From Oscillospiraceae bacterium (lineage in GTDB: Bacteria; Bacillota; Clostridia; Oscillospirales; Acutalibacteraceae): DNA of 64,000 nucleotides. The notes below the pieces were generated by a model that made no database searches, was not told the DNA's origin, and saw only the letters and a program-made list of their open reading frames with translations. Location of the stretch: positions 56,847 through 120,846 of the forward strand of contig CADBBT010000001.1 of assembly GCA_902792985.1 (NCBI GenBank). Reading direction: 5' to 3'. Position numbers and translations under genes: made by a program. Shown here piece by piece: positions 34,633 to 43,309 of the stretch (its first letter is position 1; each line of letters starts with the position of its first letter).

Positions 34633-35979
34633 TCAGGCCGCCGGTGCATCTTCGCTTTTGCGGGAAAGGATCAGGTTCGTGATGATGCCGAGGATCAGCG
34701 CGCAGGCAATCTCGGTGAGCGTCACGGAGAAGATCTTCAGCGTCATGCCGCCGATGCCCGCGATCAGGATGACAGAGACCACAAACAGGTTTTTGTTTGC
34801 GCCGAGGTCGACTTTTTGGATCATCTTCAGACCGCTGACCGCGATGAAGCCGTACAGCGTGATGCAAACGCCGCCCATCACAACGGAGGGGATCGTGGCA
34901 AGGAAGGTCACGAACGGGCCGAAGAAGGAGACAACGATGGCAAGGATCGCCGTTGCGAGGATCGTGACCACGGAAGCGTTGCCGGTGATCGCCACGCAGC
35001 CGACGGATTCACCGTAGGTCGTGTTCGGGCAGCCGCCGAAGAAAGCGCCGACCATGGAACCGACACCGTCGCCGAGCAGGGTGCGATGCAGACCCGGTTC
35101 CTCAAGCAGATCCTGGTCGATGATCGTGGAAAGGTTCTTGTGGTCGGCAATGTGTTCAGCAAACACAACAAAGGCGACCGGAATATAGGCCACGGCGATC
35201 GTGGCAATGTAGTTGCCGTCGATGGCGGACAGACCCTTCGCAGCGTTCAGGAAGGTGAAATCCGGAATCCACTGGATATTCTGGAACAGAGAGAAATCAA
35301 TGATCATCAGATTCTCATTGCCGGTCTTCATGCCGATCAGCGTGAAGCAGGCAGCCACAGCGTAGCCCGCAACGATACCGATGATGAACGGAATGAGCTT
35401 TGCCATCTTCTTGCCGAAGACGGAGCAGATCATGACTGTGAACAGTGTGACGAGCGCGCAGACGAAGCCGACCCAGCCGTGGGTGTTCATCACATAGGCG
35501 CTGCCGTCATTTTCCGCAAAGTGCAGCGCATCGCCGACCGCGTTGCCCGCAAGGGAAAGACCGATGATGGCGACTGTGGGGCCGATCACAACGGCGGGCA
35601 TGAGCTTATTGATCCATGCAACGCCGGCGAATTTGACGATCAGCGCGATGACCACATACACAAGGCCGGCAAAGATGGCGCCGAGGATGATGCCCGCGTA
35701 ACCGGCTTCGGTGGAAACCGCGCCGGCAAACGCCGCAAACATGGAGCCGAGGAAGGCAAAGGACGAACCGAGGAAGACGGGGCTTTTGAATTTTGTGAAC
35801 AGAAGATAGATGATCGTGCCGACACCGGCGCCGAAGAGGGCTGCGGACTGGCTCATGCCGTTGCCGACAATGGCGGGCACCGCGATGGTGGCGGCGAGGA
35901 TGGCGAGCAATTGCTGGAACGCAAACACGAGCAACTGGCCGAATTTGGGTTTGTCTTTGATTCCGTAAACGAGTTTCAT
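34633..35979 (-). CDS. uraA: Uracil permease, NCS2 family
   Basis: The 448-residue transporter has about 14 hydrophobic segments. NCS2 landmarks are QQLLAILAATIAVPAIVG at the start, the substrate-site region VAFVVFAEHIADHKNL, and GCPNTTYGESVGCVAITGNASV. It imports uracil with protons. It sits directly downstream of pyrR, so expression should follow UMP levels through the pyrR attenuator. Confidence 0.93.
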   Translation of the reverse strand: MKLVYGIKDKPKFGQLLVFAFQQLLAILAATIAVPAIVGNGMSQSAALFGAGVGTIIYLLFTKFKSPVFLGSSFAFLGSMFAAFAGAVSTEAGYAGIILGAIFAGLVYVVIALIVKFAGVAWINKLMPAVVIGPTVAIIGLSLAGNAVGDALHFAENDGSAYVMNTHGWVGFVCALVTLFTVMICSVFGKKMAKLIPFIIGIVAGYAVAACFTLIGMKTGNENLMIIDFSLFQNIQWIPDFTFLNAAKGLSAIDGNYIATIAVAYIPVAFVVFAEHIADHKNLSTIIDQDLLEEPGLHRTLLGDGVGSMVGAFFGGCPNTTYGESVGCVAITGNASVVTILATAILAIVVSFFGPFVTFLATIPSVVMGGVCITLYGFIAVSGLKMIQKVDLGANKNLFVVSVILIAGIGGMTLKIFSVTLTEIACALILGIITNLILSRKSEDAPAA

Positions 35980-36022
35980 TTTTTTGACCTCCTGAATATT
36001 CCTGCGTACTCGGTACGCTGAT

Positions 36023-36553
36023 TTACCATTGTTTGTCGATCTTCACGCACGCTGTGTCCTCATAGGGCGGCACACACACGCGCACGCGCTCCTCCAGCGC
36101 CGTGGGGACGTTTTTGCCGACATAATCCGCGCGGATGGGCAGTTCCCGATGGCCGCGGTCGATCAGAACGGCAAGCTGAATCTTGGCGGGTCTGCCGCAG
36201 GCAAGAATGGCGTCGATGGCGGCGCGCGCCGTGCGGCCGGTGAACAAAACATCGTCCACAATGACCACGATCTTGCCGCGCACATTGAAGGGCAGCTCGG
36301 TTTTGTTGAGATGCGCATCCTCCCCGCCCGGCATGCGGTCATCGCGGAAATGGGTGATATCGAGCCGTCCAAGATGGACCGCCGCGCCGAGCGAGTGCAG
36401 GTTTTCCGCAATTCGTTTTGCAAGCACCGCCCCGCGGCGTTCGATACCGACCACGCAGAGATTCTCGGTGGATTCGTTCTTTTCAATGATCTCGTGCGCA
36501 ATGCGCATAAGCACGCGCTCCATTGCGAGCGCATCCATGATGTCCGCACTCAT
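36023..36553 (-). CDS. pyrR: PyrR, pyrimidine regulatory protein / uracil phosphoribosyltransferase
   Basis: PyrR binds leader RNA in the presence of UMP and also makes UMP from uracil and PRPP. The 176-residue protein has the PRPP motif [26 protein letters not shown] and the DITHFRDD region. I chose ATG at 36553 after GGGGAGGG. Leader structure at 36581-36628 supports autoregulation. Confidence 0.94.
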   Translation of the reverse strand: MSADIMDALAMERVLMRIAHEIIEKNESTENLCVVGIERRGAVLAKRIAENLHSLGAAVHLGRLDITHFRDDRMPGGEDAHLNKTELPFNVRGKIVVIVDDVLFTGRTARAAIDAILACGRPAKIQLAVLIDRGHRELPIRADYVGKNVPTALEERVRVCVPPYEDTACVKIDKQW

Positions 36554-36580
36554 CTTCAACCCTCCCCTGCGTGAAAAACA

Positions 36581-36628
36581 GAAAAAGCTCTCCCGTCCGG
36601 GCGCACCGGCGCACAGACGGCAAGAGCT
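36581..36628 (-). promoter_or_regulatory. Transcription attenuator in the pyrR leader
   Basis: The minus-strand leader folds AGCTCTTGCCGTC with GACGGGAGAGCT and continues with TTTTTCTGTTTTT, an intrinsic terminator ending before the pyrR ribosome binding site. Upstream leader sequence (36630-36690, including CCGTGAGACCGACAAG and the hairpin CGGGCG-TT-CGCCCG) could form the PyrR-binding and antiterminator structures. The terminator is clear; PyrR control is inferred from context. Confidence 0.75.
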
Positions 36629-36697
36629 CGGGCGAACGCCCGCATTCATCAGTTCGCATCTTGTCGGTCTCACGGTACCGCCTTAAAGATCAAATAC

Positions 36698-36726
36698 ATT
36701 TTACAATAGAACCATCGAAAAGTAAA
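36698..36726 (-). promoter_or_regulatory. Promoter of pyrR-uraA
   Basis: Minus-strand TTTACT (36721-36726), a 17-bp spacer and TAAAAT (36698-36703). Confidence 0.6.
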
Positions 36727-36799
36727 GCATTGCAACCCGAAAACATTCATTTTGTAACTTCTGTCAAAAACACTCTGCCCCGTTTGGACAAATTATGAT

Positions 36800-36827
36800 A
36801 AAAAAACGAACCGCAAAACGGTCCGTT
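36800..36827 (-). terminator. Terminator of the 38-residue peptide gene
   Basis: AACGGACCG and CGGTTCGTT pair on the minus strand with one mismatch and are followed by TTTTTT. Confidence 0.75.
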
Positions 36828-36841
36828 CATTTTTGTCTGGA

Positions 36842-36958
36842 TTATTTTTTCTTGCCGCCTTTGGGCTCGTCGTCTTCATCCTTCTCGTTCTTTTTAAAGT
36901 AGGACAGAACCTTCATGACGAAGTCAATCAAAACCTGGATATAGATGATATAATCCAT
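36842..36958 (-). CDS. 38-residue small protein with amphipathic helix and charged tail
   Basis: ATG at 36956-36958 has GGAGG 7 nt upstream; the stop is at 36842-36844. The first ~21 residues (MDYIIYIQVLIDFVMKVLSY) form a hydrophobic or amphipathic helix, followed by FKKNEKDEDDEPKGGKKK, acidic then basic. It has its own consensus promoter (37039-37067) and terminator. No family is recognised. Together with 33369-33503 it suggests a class of short membrane-active peptides in this genome. Confidence 0.75.
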   Translation of the reverse strand: MDYIIYIQVLIDFVMKVLSYFKKNEKDEDDEPKGGKKK

Positions 36959-37038
36959 TCAGATGCCTCCTTCGTTCTGTGCAATATGATATGAAAGCAC
37001 CCATAGCACTTTAACATTCATTGCCATAATTCATATTG

Positions 37039-37067
37039 ATTATAACGCATCGTTTTTGATTTGTCAA
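37039..37067 (-). promoter_or_regulatory. Promoter of the 38-residue peptide gene
   Basis: Minus-strand TTGACA (37062-37067), a 17-bp spacer and TATAAT (37039-37044), a perfect consensus. Confidence 0.85.
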
Positions 37068-37129
37068 TGATTTATTCAAAAAAATTTAAAAATTCCAAAT
37101 GATTCTATTTTGCGAACAAATCAAAAGCA

Positions 37130-37164
37130 AAAAACGATCAGAGTGCGCTGCATTCTCTGATCGT
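37130..37164 (-). terminator. Terminator of the first lipid kinase gene
   Basis: ACGATCAGAG and CTCTGATCGT pair on the minus strand and are followed by TTTTTTGC. Confidence 0.85.
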
Positions 37165-37203
37165 ATTATTTCACAGTTTGTTTAAAATATCTTTAAACTG
37201 AAA

Positions 37204-38175
37204 TCAGGAAACCTTTTCCGGATCGGGATCCGCTTGCGTTACCGGTTCCGTTTGCGGCGGGTCAAAGAGCACATTGTCCTCAGACGCGCAGATATCCACC
37301 GCCTTGGAAAGCACATGGACCATCACCGTCTTATGCGCGCCGCCGAACTCGCCGTCCAGCGTCCAGGGGATCTCCGTATCCGCCGTGATCTTCACCTTGC
37401 TTGTCTTTAAAAAGATGATGCGCTCACCGTCATATTCCTTTTTGCGGATCTTGTTGAGCAGCGCCGGCGCTTCGGAAAACTTCGATTTGCGCACAAGCAG
37501 CACTTCAAAATAGCCGTCGTTGAGCTTGACCTCGTTTTTGTTGAAACGGAACAGTCCCGCCACAGAGGTGGAGTTGGAGATTGCACCGAAGGAAAAATCG
37601 CCCTCCAGTTCACCGTCGTCATACTCGATCTTCAAGTGGTTGGAGCTGATGTTCTTCCACTCCTTGAAAAAGCCGTTCATGAGATACGCCGCGTGGCCGA
37701 ACAGGTTTTTCATGCGCTGGCTGGTTGCGTAGGACGCTCTGGTGAACGCGCCGAAGGAGGCTACGTAGGAATAATAGCGGTTATTGAACAGACCGATGTC
37801 GTAGCTTTGGGTCTTGCCGTCAATGATGAGGGCGGTTGCCTTGTTGATGACGGTCGGAATGCCGAGCGTGTTCGCAAGGTCGTTTGTGGACCCGGTCGGG
37901 ATATAGCCGATCGGAATGCGCCGCGGCAGCACCATGACGCCGTTGATCGTCTCGTTGAGCGTGCCGTCGCCGCCGCAGCAGACGACCATGTCCATCCCCT
38001 GCGCGTGGTTTTTCACAATCTCGGTCGCGTCGCCGCGCCCCTTGGTCATGTGGACCGAAAACTCATAATCGTTTTGTGAAAACTGGTTGATGATATCAAA
38101 CGTACCTGCACGGGACTTGGTGCGTCCTGCGCACGGATTCACGATCAGAAGCACTTTTCTCTTTTCGCCTTGCAT
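37204..38175 (-). CDS. Diacylglycerol kinase family lipid kinase (YegS/BmrU-like), paralogue 1
   Basis: The 323-residue kinase of the DagK/YegS fold has the N-terminal VLLIVNPCAGRTKS, the nucleotide-binding CCGGDGTLNETING, and GYIPTGSTNDLANTLGIP. It phosphorylates diacylglycerol or a related lipid. A Pro/Asp-rich tail of about 25 residues is unusual. A close paralogue lies at 56740-57699. It starts at 38175 with GGGGAG upstream and appears monocistronic. Confidence 0.9.
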   Translation of the reverse strand: MQGEKRKVLLIVNPCAGRTKSRAGTFDIINQFSQNDYEFSVHMTKGRGDATEIVKNHAQGMDMVVCCGGDGTLNETINGVMVLPRRIPIGYIPTGSTNDLANTLGIPTVINKATALIIDGKTQSYDIGLFNNRYYSYVASFGAFTRASYATSQRMKNLFGHAAYLMNGFFKEWKNISSNHLKIEYDDGELEGDFSFGAISNSTSVAGLFRFNKNEVKLNDGYFEVLLVRKSKFSEAPALLNKIRKKEYDGERIIFLKTSKVKITADTEIPWTLDGEFGGAHKTVMVHVLSKAVDICASEDNVLFDPPQTEPVTQADPDPEKVS

Positions 38176-38413
38176 GGAACTGACTCCCCTTCTGTGATCC
38201 GGTCTGCCGCCGAAAACGCCTCGAACGACGAACCTGCTTTATTTTACCACAACCGGAAACGCTTGTCAATCAAAGCGGACGTTTCCACACCCGTTTTGCT
38301 TGGCAGAATGCACAAACAGCACCGTGTGCTATTGTCAGTTTCAACAAAATAATCAGCCGGAAGTTATACATTTTAAACAATACGCAGAATCGGAAAAACT
38401 TGGCAAAAAGCAC

Positions 38414-38442
38414 TTGCATTTTTTCAGAATTTGCGGTATTAT
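38414..38442 (+). promoter_or_regulatory. Promoter of the leader RNA / Cys-rich protein gene
   Basis: TTGCAT (38414-38419), a 17-bp spacer and TATTAT (38437-38442). Confidence 0.65.
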
Positions 38443-38448
38443 TTACAC

Positions 38449-38566
38449 GCAGTCAGGTGAGCGGGAGTTTACCGACCGCTTGAATTAGATGGTTTTCGTA
38501 TTGTTTTCTTCGTATTTTCTCCTAAAGTAAAGCGCGCGCGGGGATCCGTGTGCGTTTTACTTTTTC
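38449..38566 (+). ncRNA. Candidate structured leader RNA ending in an intrinsic terminator
   Basis: Transcription from the upstream promoter gives about 118 nt before a hairpin whose arms AAAGTAAAGCGCGC and GTGTGCGTTTTACTTT pair with two wobble-type differences and end in TTTTT (38524-38566). A small 5' stem (AGCGG with CCGCT, 38460-38481) is also possible. The Cys-rich gene follows 31 nt later. This may be a riboswitch-like attenuator or a stand-alone small RNA; it matches no class I recognise. Confidence 0.45.
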
Positions 38567-38596
38567 CGACGTTAGATTTCGAAAGGAGGCGGCGGC

Positions 38597-38770
38597 ATGA
38601 ACGCCTGCGAATTCTGTGCCCATAACCAATATGACGAAGAGGCCGACTGCGACTACTGCGACGTTGCGCTCGACGAGGACGAAATGGAGCGCTGTCTCGG
38701 CGGCAACACCGGCAGTTGCCCGTATTTCAAGCTGTACGACGAGTATAAAATGGTGGAAAAGCAAAACTGA
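38597..38770 (+). CDS. 57-residue Cys-rich small protein (DUF6472-like)
   Basis: ATG at 38597 follows GAAAGGAGGC. The sequence opens MNACEFCAHNQYDEEADCDYC and later contains RCLGG and SCPYFKLYDEYKMV. The cysteines in CxxC and C-x3-C-like spacing suggest metal binding, and the acidic LDEDEM segment is typical of a widespread small Clostridia protein family. It has no signal peptide. Function is unknown. A structured leader precedes it. Confidence 0.75.
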   Translation: MNACEFCAHNQYDEEADCDYCDVALDEDEMERCLGGNTGSCPYFKLYDEYKMVEKQN

Positions 38771-38779
38771 CGCAGCGAT

Positions 38780-39403
38780 TCAGGCGGGGTGCTTTTCCCG
38801 CCAGCGCATTTGCAGCGCTTCCCACTGCTCCACCAGCCAAAAACGCAGCTCCAGCTTCGGGTTTTCCTGCACCAGAACCAGCGCGTTCTCTGAAAGCACA
38901 TCTTCCAGCGCGGCCTTGTCGCTTGCCGCCGGCAGGCACAGCGGCGGAAACATCACGCACCACCAGTTGTGCCCGTTTCCGCTGCCGAGCGTGACCCTCA
39001 CCGCGTCATACATTCCCGCAGGCAGAGTCACATTGCCGTAAGTACGCGTTGGAAATGCGCTTTGCGTCAGCTCTGCGTGCACCGCATAAGGGAACCCCTG
39101 TGCCGCAACAACGTCTTGTGCCGTTTGCTCCAGCGTCGGCAGTGCGTCGTACACCGCCTGTTCCGCCTGCACCTTGTTTTGCGAAGCGGCAAACAGCGCG
39201 CCGCTTTGCTTTAGAATTGCGTCGCGCACCTGCAGTTTCAGCGCCTGATCGGCCGCGGAATCGGAATTTGCGATCACATGCAGCCGCAGCACCGCGCCGC
39301 GCACCTCTTCACAGTTGCCTGAAAAGCCCAGTATGGAAAACAGCACCGTGAGCGCCATCGCCGTCAATGCGGCAAGCGCCGTCAAACGCCCTTCCTGTTT
39401 CAT
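38780..39403 (-). CDS. spoIIR: Stage II sporulation protein R
   Basis: SpoIIR is made in the forespore under SigF and triggers SpoIIGA in the mother cell to process pro-SigE. The 207-residue protein has an N-terminal membrane/signal segment and the family hallmarks LRLHVIANSDSAADQALKLQVRDAIL and HNWWCVMFPPLC. I chose ATG at 39403, six bases after GGAGTG. It is strong evidence that this lineage can sporulate. Confidence 0.95.
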   Translation of the reverse strand: MKQEGRLTALAALTAMALTVLFSILGFSGNCEEVRGAVLRLHVIANSDSAADQALKLQVRDAILKQSGALFAASQNKVQAEQAVYDALPTLEQTAQDVVAAQGFPYAVHAELTQSAFPTRTYGNVTLPAGMYDAVRVTLGSGNGHNWWCVMFPPLCLPAASDKAALEDVLSENALVLVQENPKLELRFWLVEQWEALQMRWREKHPA

Positions 39404-39564
39404 TTGATGCACTCCCTTTCACCCCAAAGTGTTGGACAGTGCAGCAAAGATTATGCAGCCTTAAAAATTTTTGTTCCGCATAATTTTTTTCGTTTTTCCT
39501 ATTGACAAACGGTCGCTTTTGTGAATAATAGTGATATAGTAATACCCTTGAAGGAGGTTTTTGC

Positions 39565-39789
39565 ATGGACACGCTCGAAAAAGTATGCTCCATCGTGAAC
39601 GAACGCTTTGAACTCAGTGATCTCAATTTGACCGAGGACACCACATGGGATGAGATCGGGGCCGATAGCATTGACCTTGTGGATCTGATCTCTGCTGTGG
39701 AAGACAACTTCGGCATCAGCATTCCCGATGAAGCGATCGAAAACCTGAAAACAATCGGCGACGTCGCCGCGTATATTGACAGTTTGTAA
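39565..39789 (+). CDS. acpP: Acyl carrier protein
   Basis: The 74-residue acidic four-helix protein carries the phosphopantetheine attachment serine in GADSIDLVDLI. The start at 39565 follows AAGGAGG, with TTGACA near 39503 as a likely -35. It is not next to other fatty-acid genes, so it may be a specialised carrier. A hairpin terminator follows. Confidence 0.93.
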   Translation: MDTLEKVCSIVNERFELSDLNLTEDTTWDEIGADSIDLVDLISAVEDNFGISIPDEAIENLKTIGDVAAYIDSL

Positions 39790-39822
39790 GTCGGTAGTCG
39801 TTAGCTCTTAGTCGTTAGAAAG

Positions 39823-39857
39823 AACCCGCTGTGGAAATCCACAGCGGGTTTTGTTTT
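39823..39857 (+). terminator. Terminator of acpP
   Basis: AACCCGCTGTGG and CCACAGCGGGTT pair around AAAT and are followed by TTGTTTTT. AGTCGTT-type heptamers (39789-39819) lie between the stop codon and the hairpin. Confidence 0.85.
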
Positions 39858-39954
39858 TGGAAAGAAAAGGAACAAAAAGAAGCCATGGTGAACACTGCAG
39901 GAAAGCTTTTACTGCGAAGAGTCACCGGATATCCGCGTTCTCGGCGATCAAACC

Positions 39955-40608
39955 TCACCCCGTCAGCTTTACGACCGCCTCAAGCTGTTCCGGCCGGTCA
40001 ATGATCATCCAGGCACCGGCCTGTTCCAGCTCTTTGCGCTCGCGAAAGCCCCAGGTCACGCCGACACAACGCAGTCCCGCGTTGTTTGCCGTTTGCACGT
40101 CCACTTCGCTGTCACCTGCATAGAGCGTTTCCTCAGACGAAACGCCGAGCGTTTTCATTGCGCGAAAAACATTCACCGGCGCGGGCTTGCGTTCGCTTTC
40201 CTCGCGTACACCGAACGCAGCGTTGATGCGTGCCCCGAAAAAGTCGGCGCAAAGATCCACCACGCCGTCGTGCAGCTTGTTGGACACCACAGCGGTCTTG
40301 ACACCCTGCGCCTGCAGCGATTCCAGCAGCGGCAAAATGCCGTCATAGGGCACGGTATGATCGGTCAGGTGGGCAAGATAATAGGCGCGAAACTGCGCAA
40401 AGCACGTCTGCCATGCAGCTTCGTCCAAACCCTTCGGCGCGGCGCGGCGCATGAGCTTTACCACGCCGTTGCCGATGAAGCGGCGCACCTCGTCGGTTGT
40501 TCGTTCGGGATAGCCGCAAGTGCGCAGTGCAAAATTGACGGCTGCCGCCAAATCGCTCAGCGTGTTGAGCAGCGTGCCGTCCAAATCAAAAATAACAGCG
40601 TGGATCAT
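39955..40608 (-). CDS. gph: HAD-family phosphatase, phosphoglycolate phosphatase-like
   Basis: The 217-residue HAD hydrolase has motif I VIFDLDGTLLNT, motif II VVSNK, and motif IV region YAGDSEVDVQTANNAG. The cap region suits a small-molecule phosphatase of the Gph/PpaX type; the substrate is not certain. The start at 40608 follows AGGGAG. glgP lies upstream on the same strand, separated by a hairpin (40629-40657). Confidence 0.88.
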   Translation of the reverse strand: MIHAVIFDLDGTLLNTLSDLAAAVNFALRTCGYPERTTDEVRRFIGNGVVKLMRRAAPKGLDEAAWQTCFAQFRAYYLAHLTDHTVPYDGILPLLESLQAQGVKTAVVSNKLHDGVVDLCADFFGARINAAFGVREESERKPAPVNVFRAMKTLGVSSEETLYAGDSEVDVQTANNAGLRCVGVTWGFRERKELEQAGAWMIIDRPEQLEAVVKLTG

Positions 40609-40628
40609 CAGAATCTCCCTTGATTGAA

Positions 40629-40657
40629 CATCAGCCTCCCGGTAAGGAAGGCTGATG
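40629..40657 (-). other. Hairpin between glgP and gph
   Basis: CATCAGCCT and AGGCTGATG pair. On the minus strand only TTCAATC follows, so it would act at most as a partial terminator and allow readthrough into gph. Confidence 0.55.
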
Positions 40658-40672
40658 CTTTCGGTTGCGTGT

Positions 40673-43078
40673 TTATTTTACGGTTTTTGCGTTCCAGATA
40701 TCGCGCGCATAGTCGTTGATCGCACGGTCGGCGGCAAAGCGGCCGGCGCCGGCGGTGTTCAGCAGCGACATCTGATTCCACTTGTCGCGGTCAAGCCAGA
40801 GCGTGTCGAGCTTCTTTTGCGCGTTGCGGTAATCGGCGAAGTCGGCAAGCACCATATACGGGTCGTGGTGGATGATCGTGTTGCCGATCTCCGGGAACGG
40901 CTTTCCGCCGACGCCCATCTGCACAAACTCGATCACGCGGCGCAGCTCCGTGTTGTTATTGAAATAGTTGATCGGCTGATAGCCGTTTCGTTTGAGGTCG
41001 GTCACTTCCGGCGTTGTCATGCCGAACAGCACCATGTTTTCGTCGCCAACCGCCTCGTGGATCTCCACATTCGCGCCGTCAAGCGTGCCAAGGGTGATGG
41101 CGCCGTTGATCATGAGCTTCATATTGCCCGTGCCGCTGGCTTCTGTGCCGGCAAGGGAGATCTGCTCGCTGACGTCGGCGGCAGGCATCAGACGCTCCGC
41201 CATGGTGACGTTGTAGTCCTCAAGATAGATCACCTTCAGCTTGTCGTTGACATCCGGGTCGTTATTGATCACGTCCGCAAGGGCGCAAATGAAGCTGATG
41301 ATCTTTTTGGCAATGAAATAGCCGGAGGCAGCCTTCGCGCCGAAGATATAGGTGTGCGGCACATAGTCGCGCTCGGGGTGTTCCTTGATCTCCAGATACT
41401 TTGCAACGATCTGGAAGGCGTTGAGGTGCTGGCGCTTATATTCATGCAGACGCTTGACCTGCACGTCGAAGATCGAGGTCGGATCAAGCTCAACACCTGT
41501 CGTCTTTTTCACATAAGCGGCAAACTGCTCTTTGTTGTGCAGCTTGATCTCGCCGATGCGGTCAAGCACCTGCTTGTCGTCCTTGAATGCGGCAAGCTTT
41601 TCCAGTGTGGCGGCGTTGAGAATGAAATCCTTGCCGATCGTCTCTTCCAAAAAGGCCGTCAGCGCCGGGTTCGCCTGACACAGCCAGCGGCGGTGTGCGA
41701 TGCCGTTGGTCACGTTGGTGAACTTGTCGGGTGTGAGCTTATAATAGTCGTTAAAGACCGTATCCTTCAAAATCTGGCTGTGCAGCGCGGAAACGCCGTT
41801 GACGCTGTGGCAGGTCGCCACGCACAGGTTCGCCATGCGGATCACGCCGCCGGAGATGACCGCCATGCGCTCCACGGCGCCGGCATCATGCGTCAGGTTC
41901 CAGATATGGGCACGGTAGCGGTTGTCGATCTCTTTGATGATCTGATAAATACGCGGGATCAGTGAACGGATGAGGTCCTCCGACCAGCATTCGAGCGCTT
42001 CCTTCATCACCGTGTGGTTTGTATAGGCGGTCGCCTTGGTCACAATGTTCCATGCGTCGTCCCAGCCGTAGCCGCATTCATCAAGCAAAATGCGCATCAG
42101 CTCGGGGATCGAAAGCGTCGGGTGCGTATCGTTGATATGCACGGCATTCTTTTCCGCAAAGTTTTCCATTGTGGAGTAATGGCGTAAATGGCGCTTGACG
42201 ATATCCTGTACCGAGGCGGAAACCAGGAAGTACTGCTGCTTGAGGCGCAGGCTCTTGCCTTCCGGATGGTTGTCGGAGGGATAGAGCACCTTGCTGATGA
42301 CCTCCGCCATGGCGGCCTGCTCCATCGCTTTCAAATAATTGCCCTGGTCGAACTGGCGCATATCCAGCGCGGGCGCTTTGGATCTCCAAAGGCGCAGGCG
42401 GCTGAAGCCCTTGCCGTTTTTGCCGCTGACAAACATATCGTAGGGCACCGCGTAAACCTTGGTGTCGTTTTTGTATTCGACTGAGTGGTAGTGCTCATCC
42501 CAGTGGTCGACGATCTCGCCGCCAAAGCGCACTTCGATCATCTCCTGCTCACGCGGGGTCAACCAGACTTCGCCGCCGGGCAGCCAGAAATCCGGCATCT
42601 CCGTCTGCCAGCCGTCCACCAGCTTTTGCTTGAAAATGCCTGCCTCATAGAGGATGGAATAACCCATCGAGGAATAGCACTGTGTTGCCAGACCGTCGAG
42701 ATAGCACGCTGCCAGACGTCCCAGACCGCCGTTGCCGAGGCCCGCGTCAGGTTCGCAGTCATACAGTTTTTCCAGATTCACGCCGAAATCACGCAGCGCG
42801 GAAGCGAACACCTTGGTCAGATTCAGGTTGAACAGGTTGTTCTTGAGTGAACGACCCATCAAAAATTCCATGCTCAGATAATAGACGCGCTTGACCTCTG
42901 CGCTGTCGGCCTTTTTGCGGAATTCGCGCAGCCCCTCGTGCATCAGATCGTTGACGATCAACGCAACGGCCTTGTAATACTGCTCGTCGCTCGCCTCTTC
43001 CGGATTGACGCCGAAGAAGTGCGACAGCTTTGCGGTAATGAGCTCCTTTGTTTTCTTCTTAGTCAGTGCGTAATTCAT
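40673..43078 (-). CDS. glgP: Glycogen/alpha-glucan phosphorylase
   Basis: The enzyme releases glucose-1-phosphate from alpha-1,4-glucans using pyridoxal phosphate. The 801-residue GT35 protein has LGNGGLGRLAACYLDGLAT near residue 120, KRLHEYKRQHLN, and the PLP-lysine site EASGTGNMKLMINGAITLGTLDGANVEI near residue 660. Length and motifs are complete. A near-consensus promoter lies at 43134-43162. Confidence 0.97.
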   Translation of the reverse strand: MNYALTKKKTKELITAKLSHFFGVNPEEASDEQYYKAVALIVNDLMHEGLREFRKKADSAEVKRVYYLSMEFLMGRSLKNNLFNLNLTKVFASALRDFGVNLEKLYDCEPDAGLGNGGLGRLAACYLDGLATQCYSSMGYSILYEAGIFKQKLVDGWQTEMPDFWLPGGEVWLTPREQEMIEVRFGGEIVDHWDEHYHSVEYKNDTKVYAVPYDMFVSGKNGKGFSRLRLWRSKAPALDMRQFDQGNYLKAMEQAAMAEVISKVLYPSDNHPEGKSLRLKQQYFLVSASVQDIVKRHLRHYSTMENFAEKNAVHINDTHPTLSIPELMRILLDECGYGWDDAWNIVTKATAYTNHTVMKEALECWSEDLIRSLIPRIYQIIKEIDNRYRAHIWNLTHDAGAVERMAVISGGVIRMANLCVATCHSVNGVSALHSQILKDTVFNDYYKLTPDKFTNVTNGIAHRRWLCQANPALTAFLEETIGKDFILNAATLEKLAAFKDDKQVLDRIGEIKLHNKEQFAAYVKKTTGVELDPTSIFDVQVKRLHEYKRQHLNAFQIVAKYLEIKEHPERDYVPHTYIFGAKAASGYFIAKKIISFICALADVINNDPDVNDKLKVIYLEDYNVTMAERLMPAADVSEQISLAGTEASGTGNMKLMINGAITLGTLDGANVEIHEAVGDENMVLFGMTTPEVTDLKRNGYQPINYFNNNTELRRVIEFVQMGVGGKPFPEIGNTIIHHDPYMVLADFADYRNAQKKLDTLWLDRDKWNQMSLLNTAGAGRFAADRAINDYARDIWNAKTVK

Positions 43079-43133
43079 ATAAATCCCCCAAAATCAATGA
43101 AAAAGAATGCCTATTTCAAATGCTCTATTGTAT

Positions 43134-43162
43134 ATTTTACACTAAAATCATGCAGAATTCAA
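43134..43162 (-). promoter_or_regulatory. Promoter of glgP
   Basis: Minus-strand TTGAAT (43157-43162), a 17-bp spacer and TAAAAT (43134-43139). Confidence 0.7.
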
Positions 43163-43250
43163 GTACTAATAAAAAGTTTTGTGAAATCGGATGGAAACGT
43201 ATGCCGCTTTTCGTCATTTTTCATAACAATCCACGGGAATACGGCATGGT

Positions 43251-43290
43251 GAAAGAGAAAAGAGATGGCGGTGAAGCCACTGCCATCTCT
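43251..43290 (-). terminator. Terminator of the giant surface protein gene
   Basis: AGAGATGGC and GCCATCTCT pair on the minus strand and are followed by TTTCTCTTTC. Confidence 0.8.
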
Positions 43291-43309
43291 TGGAGTGTTT
43301 GTTTTTCGC

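Noticed and set aside
39404-39480. SigF promoter upstream of spoIIR
   Set aside because: A GCATA-like -35 is present, but the expected GG-rich -10 does not follow at the right distance, so I could not support it although such control is expected.
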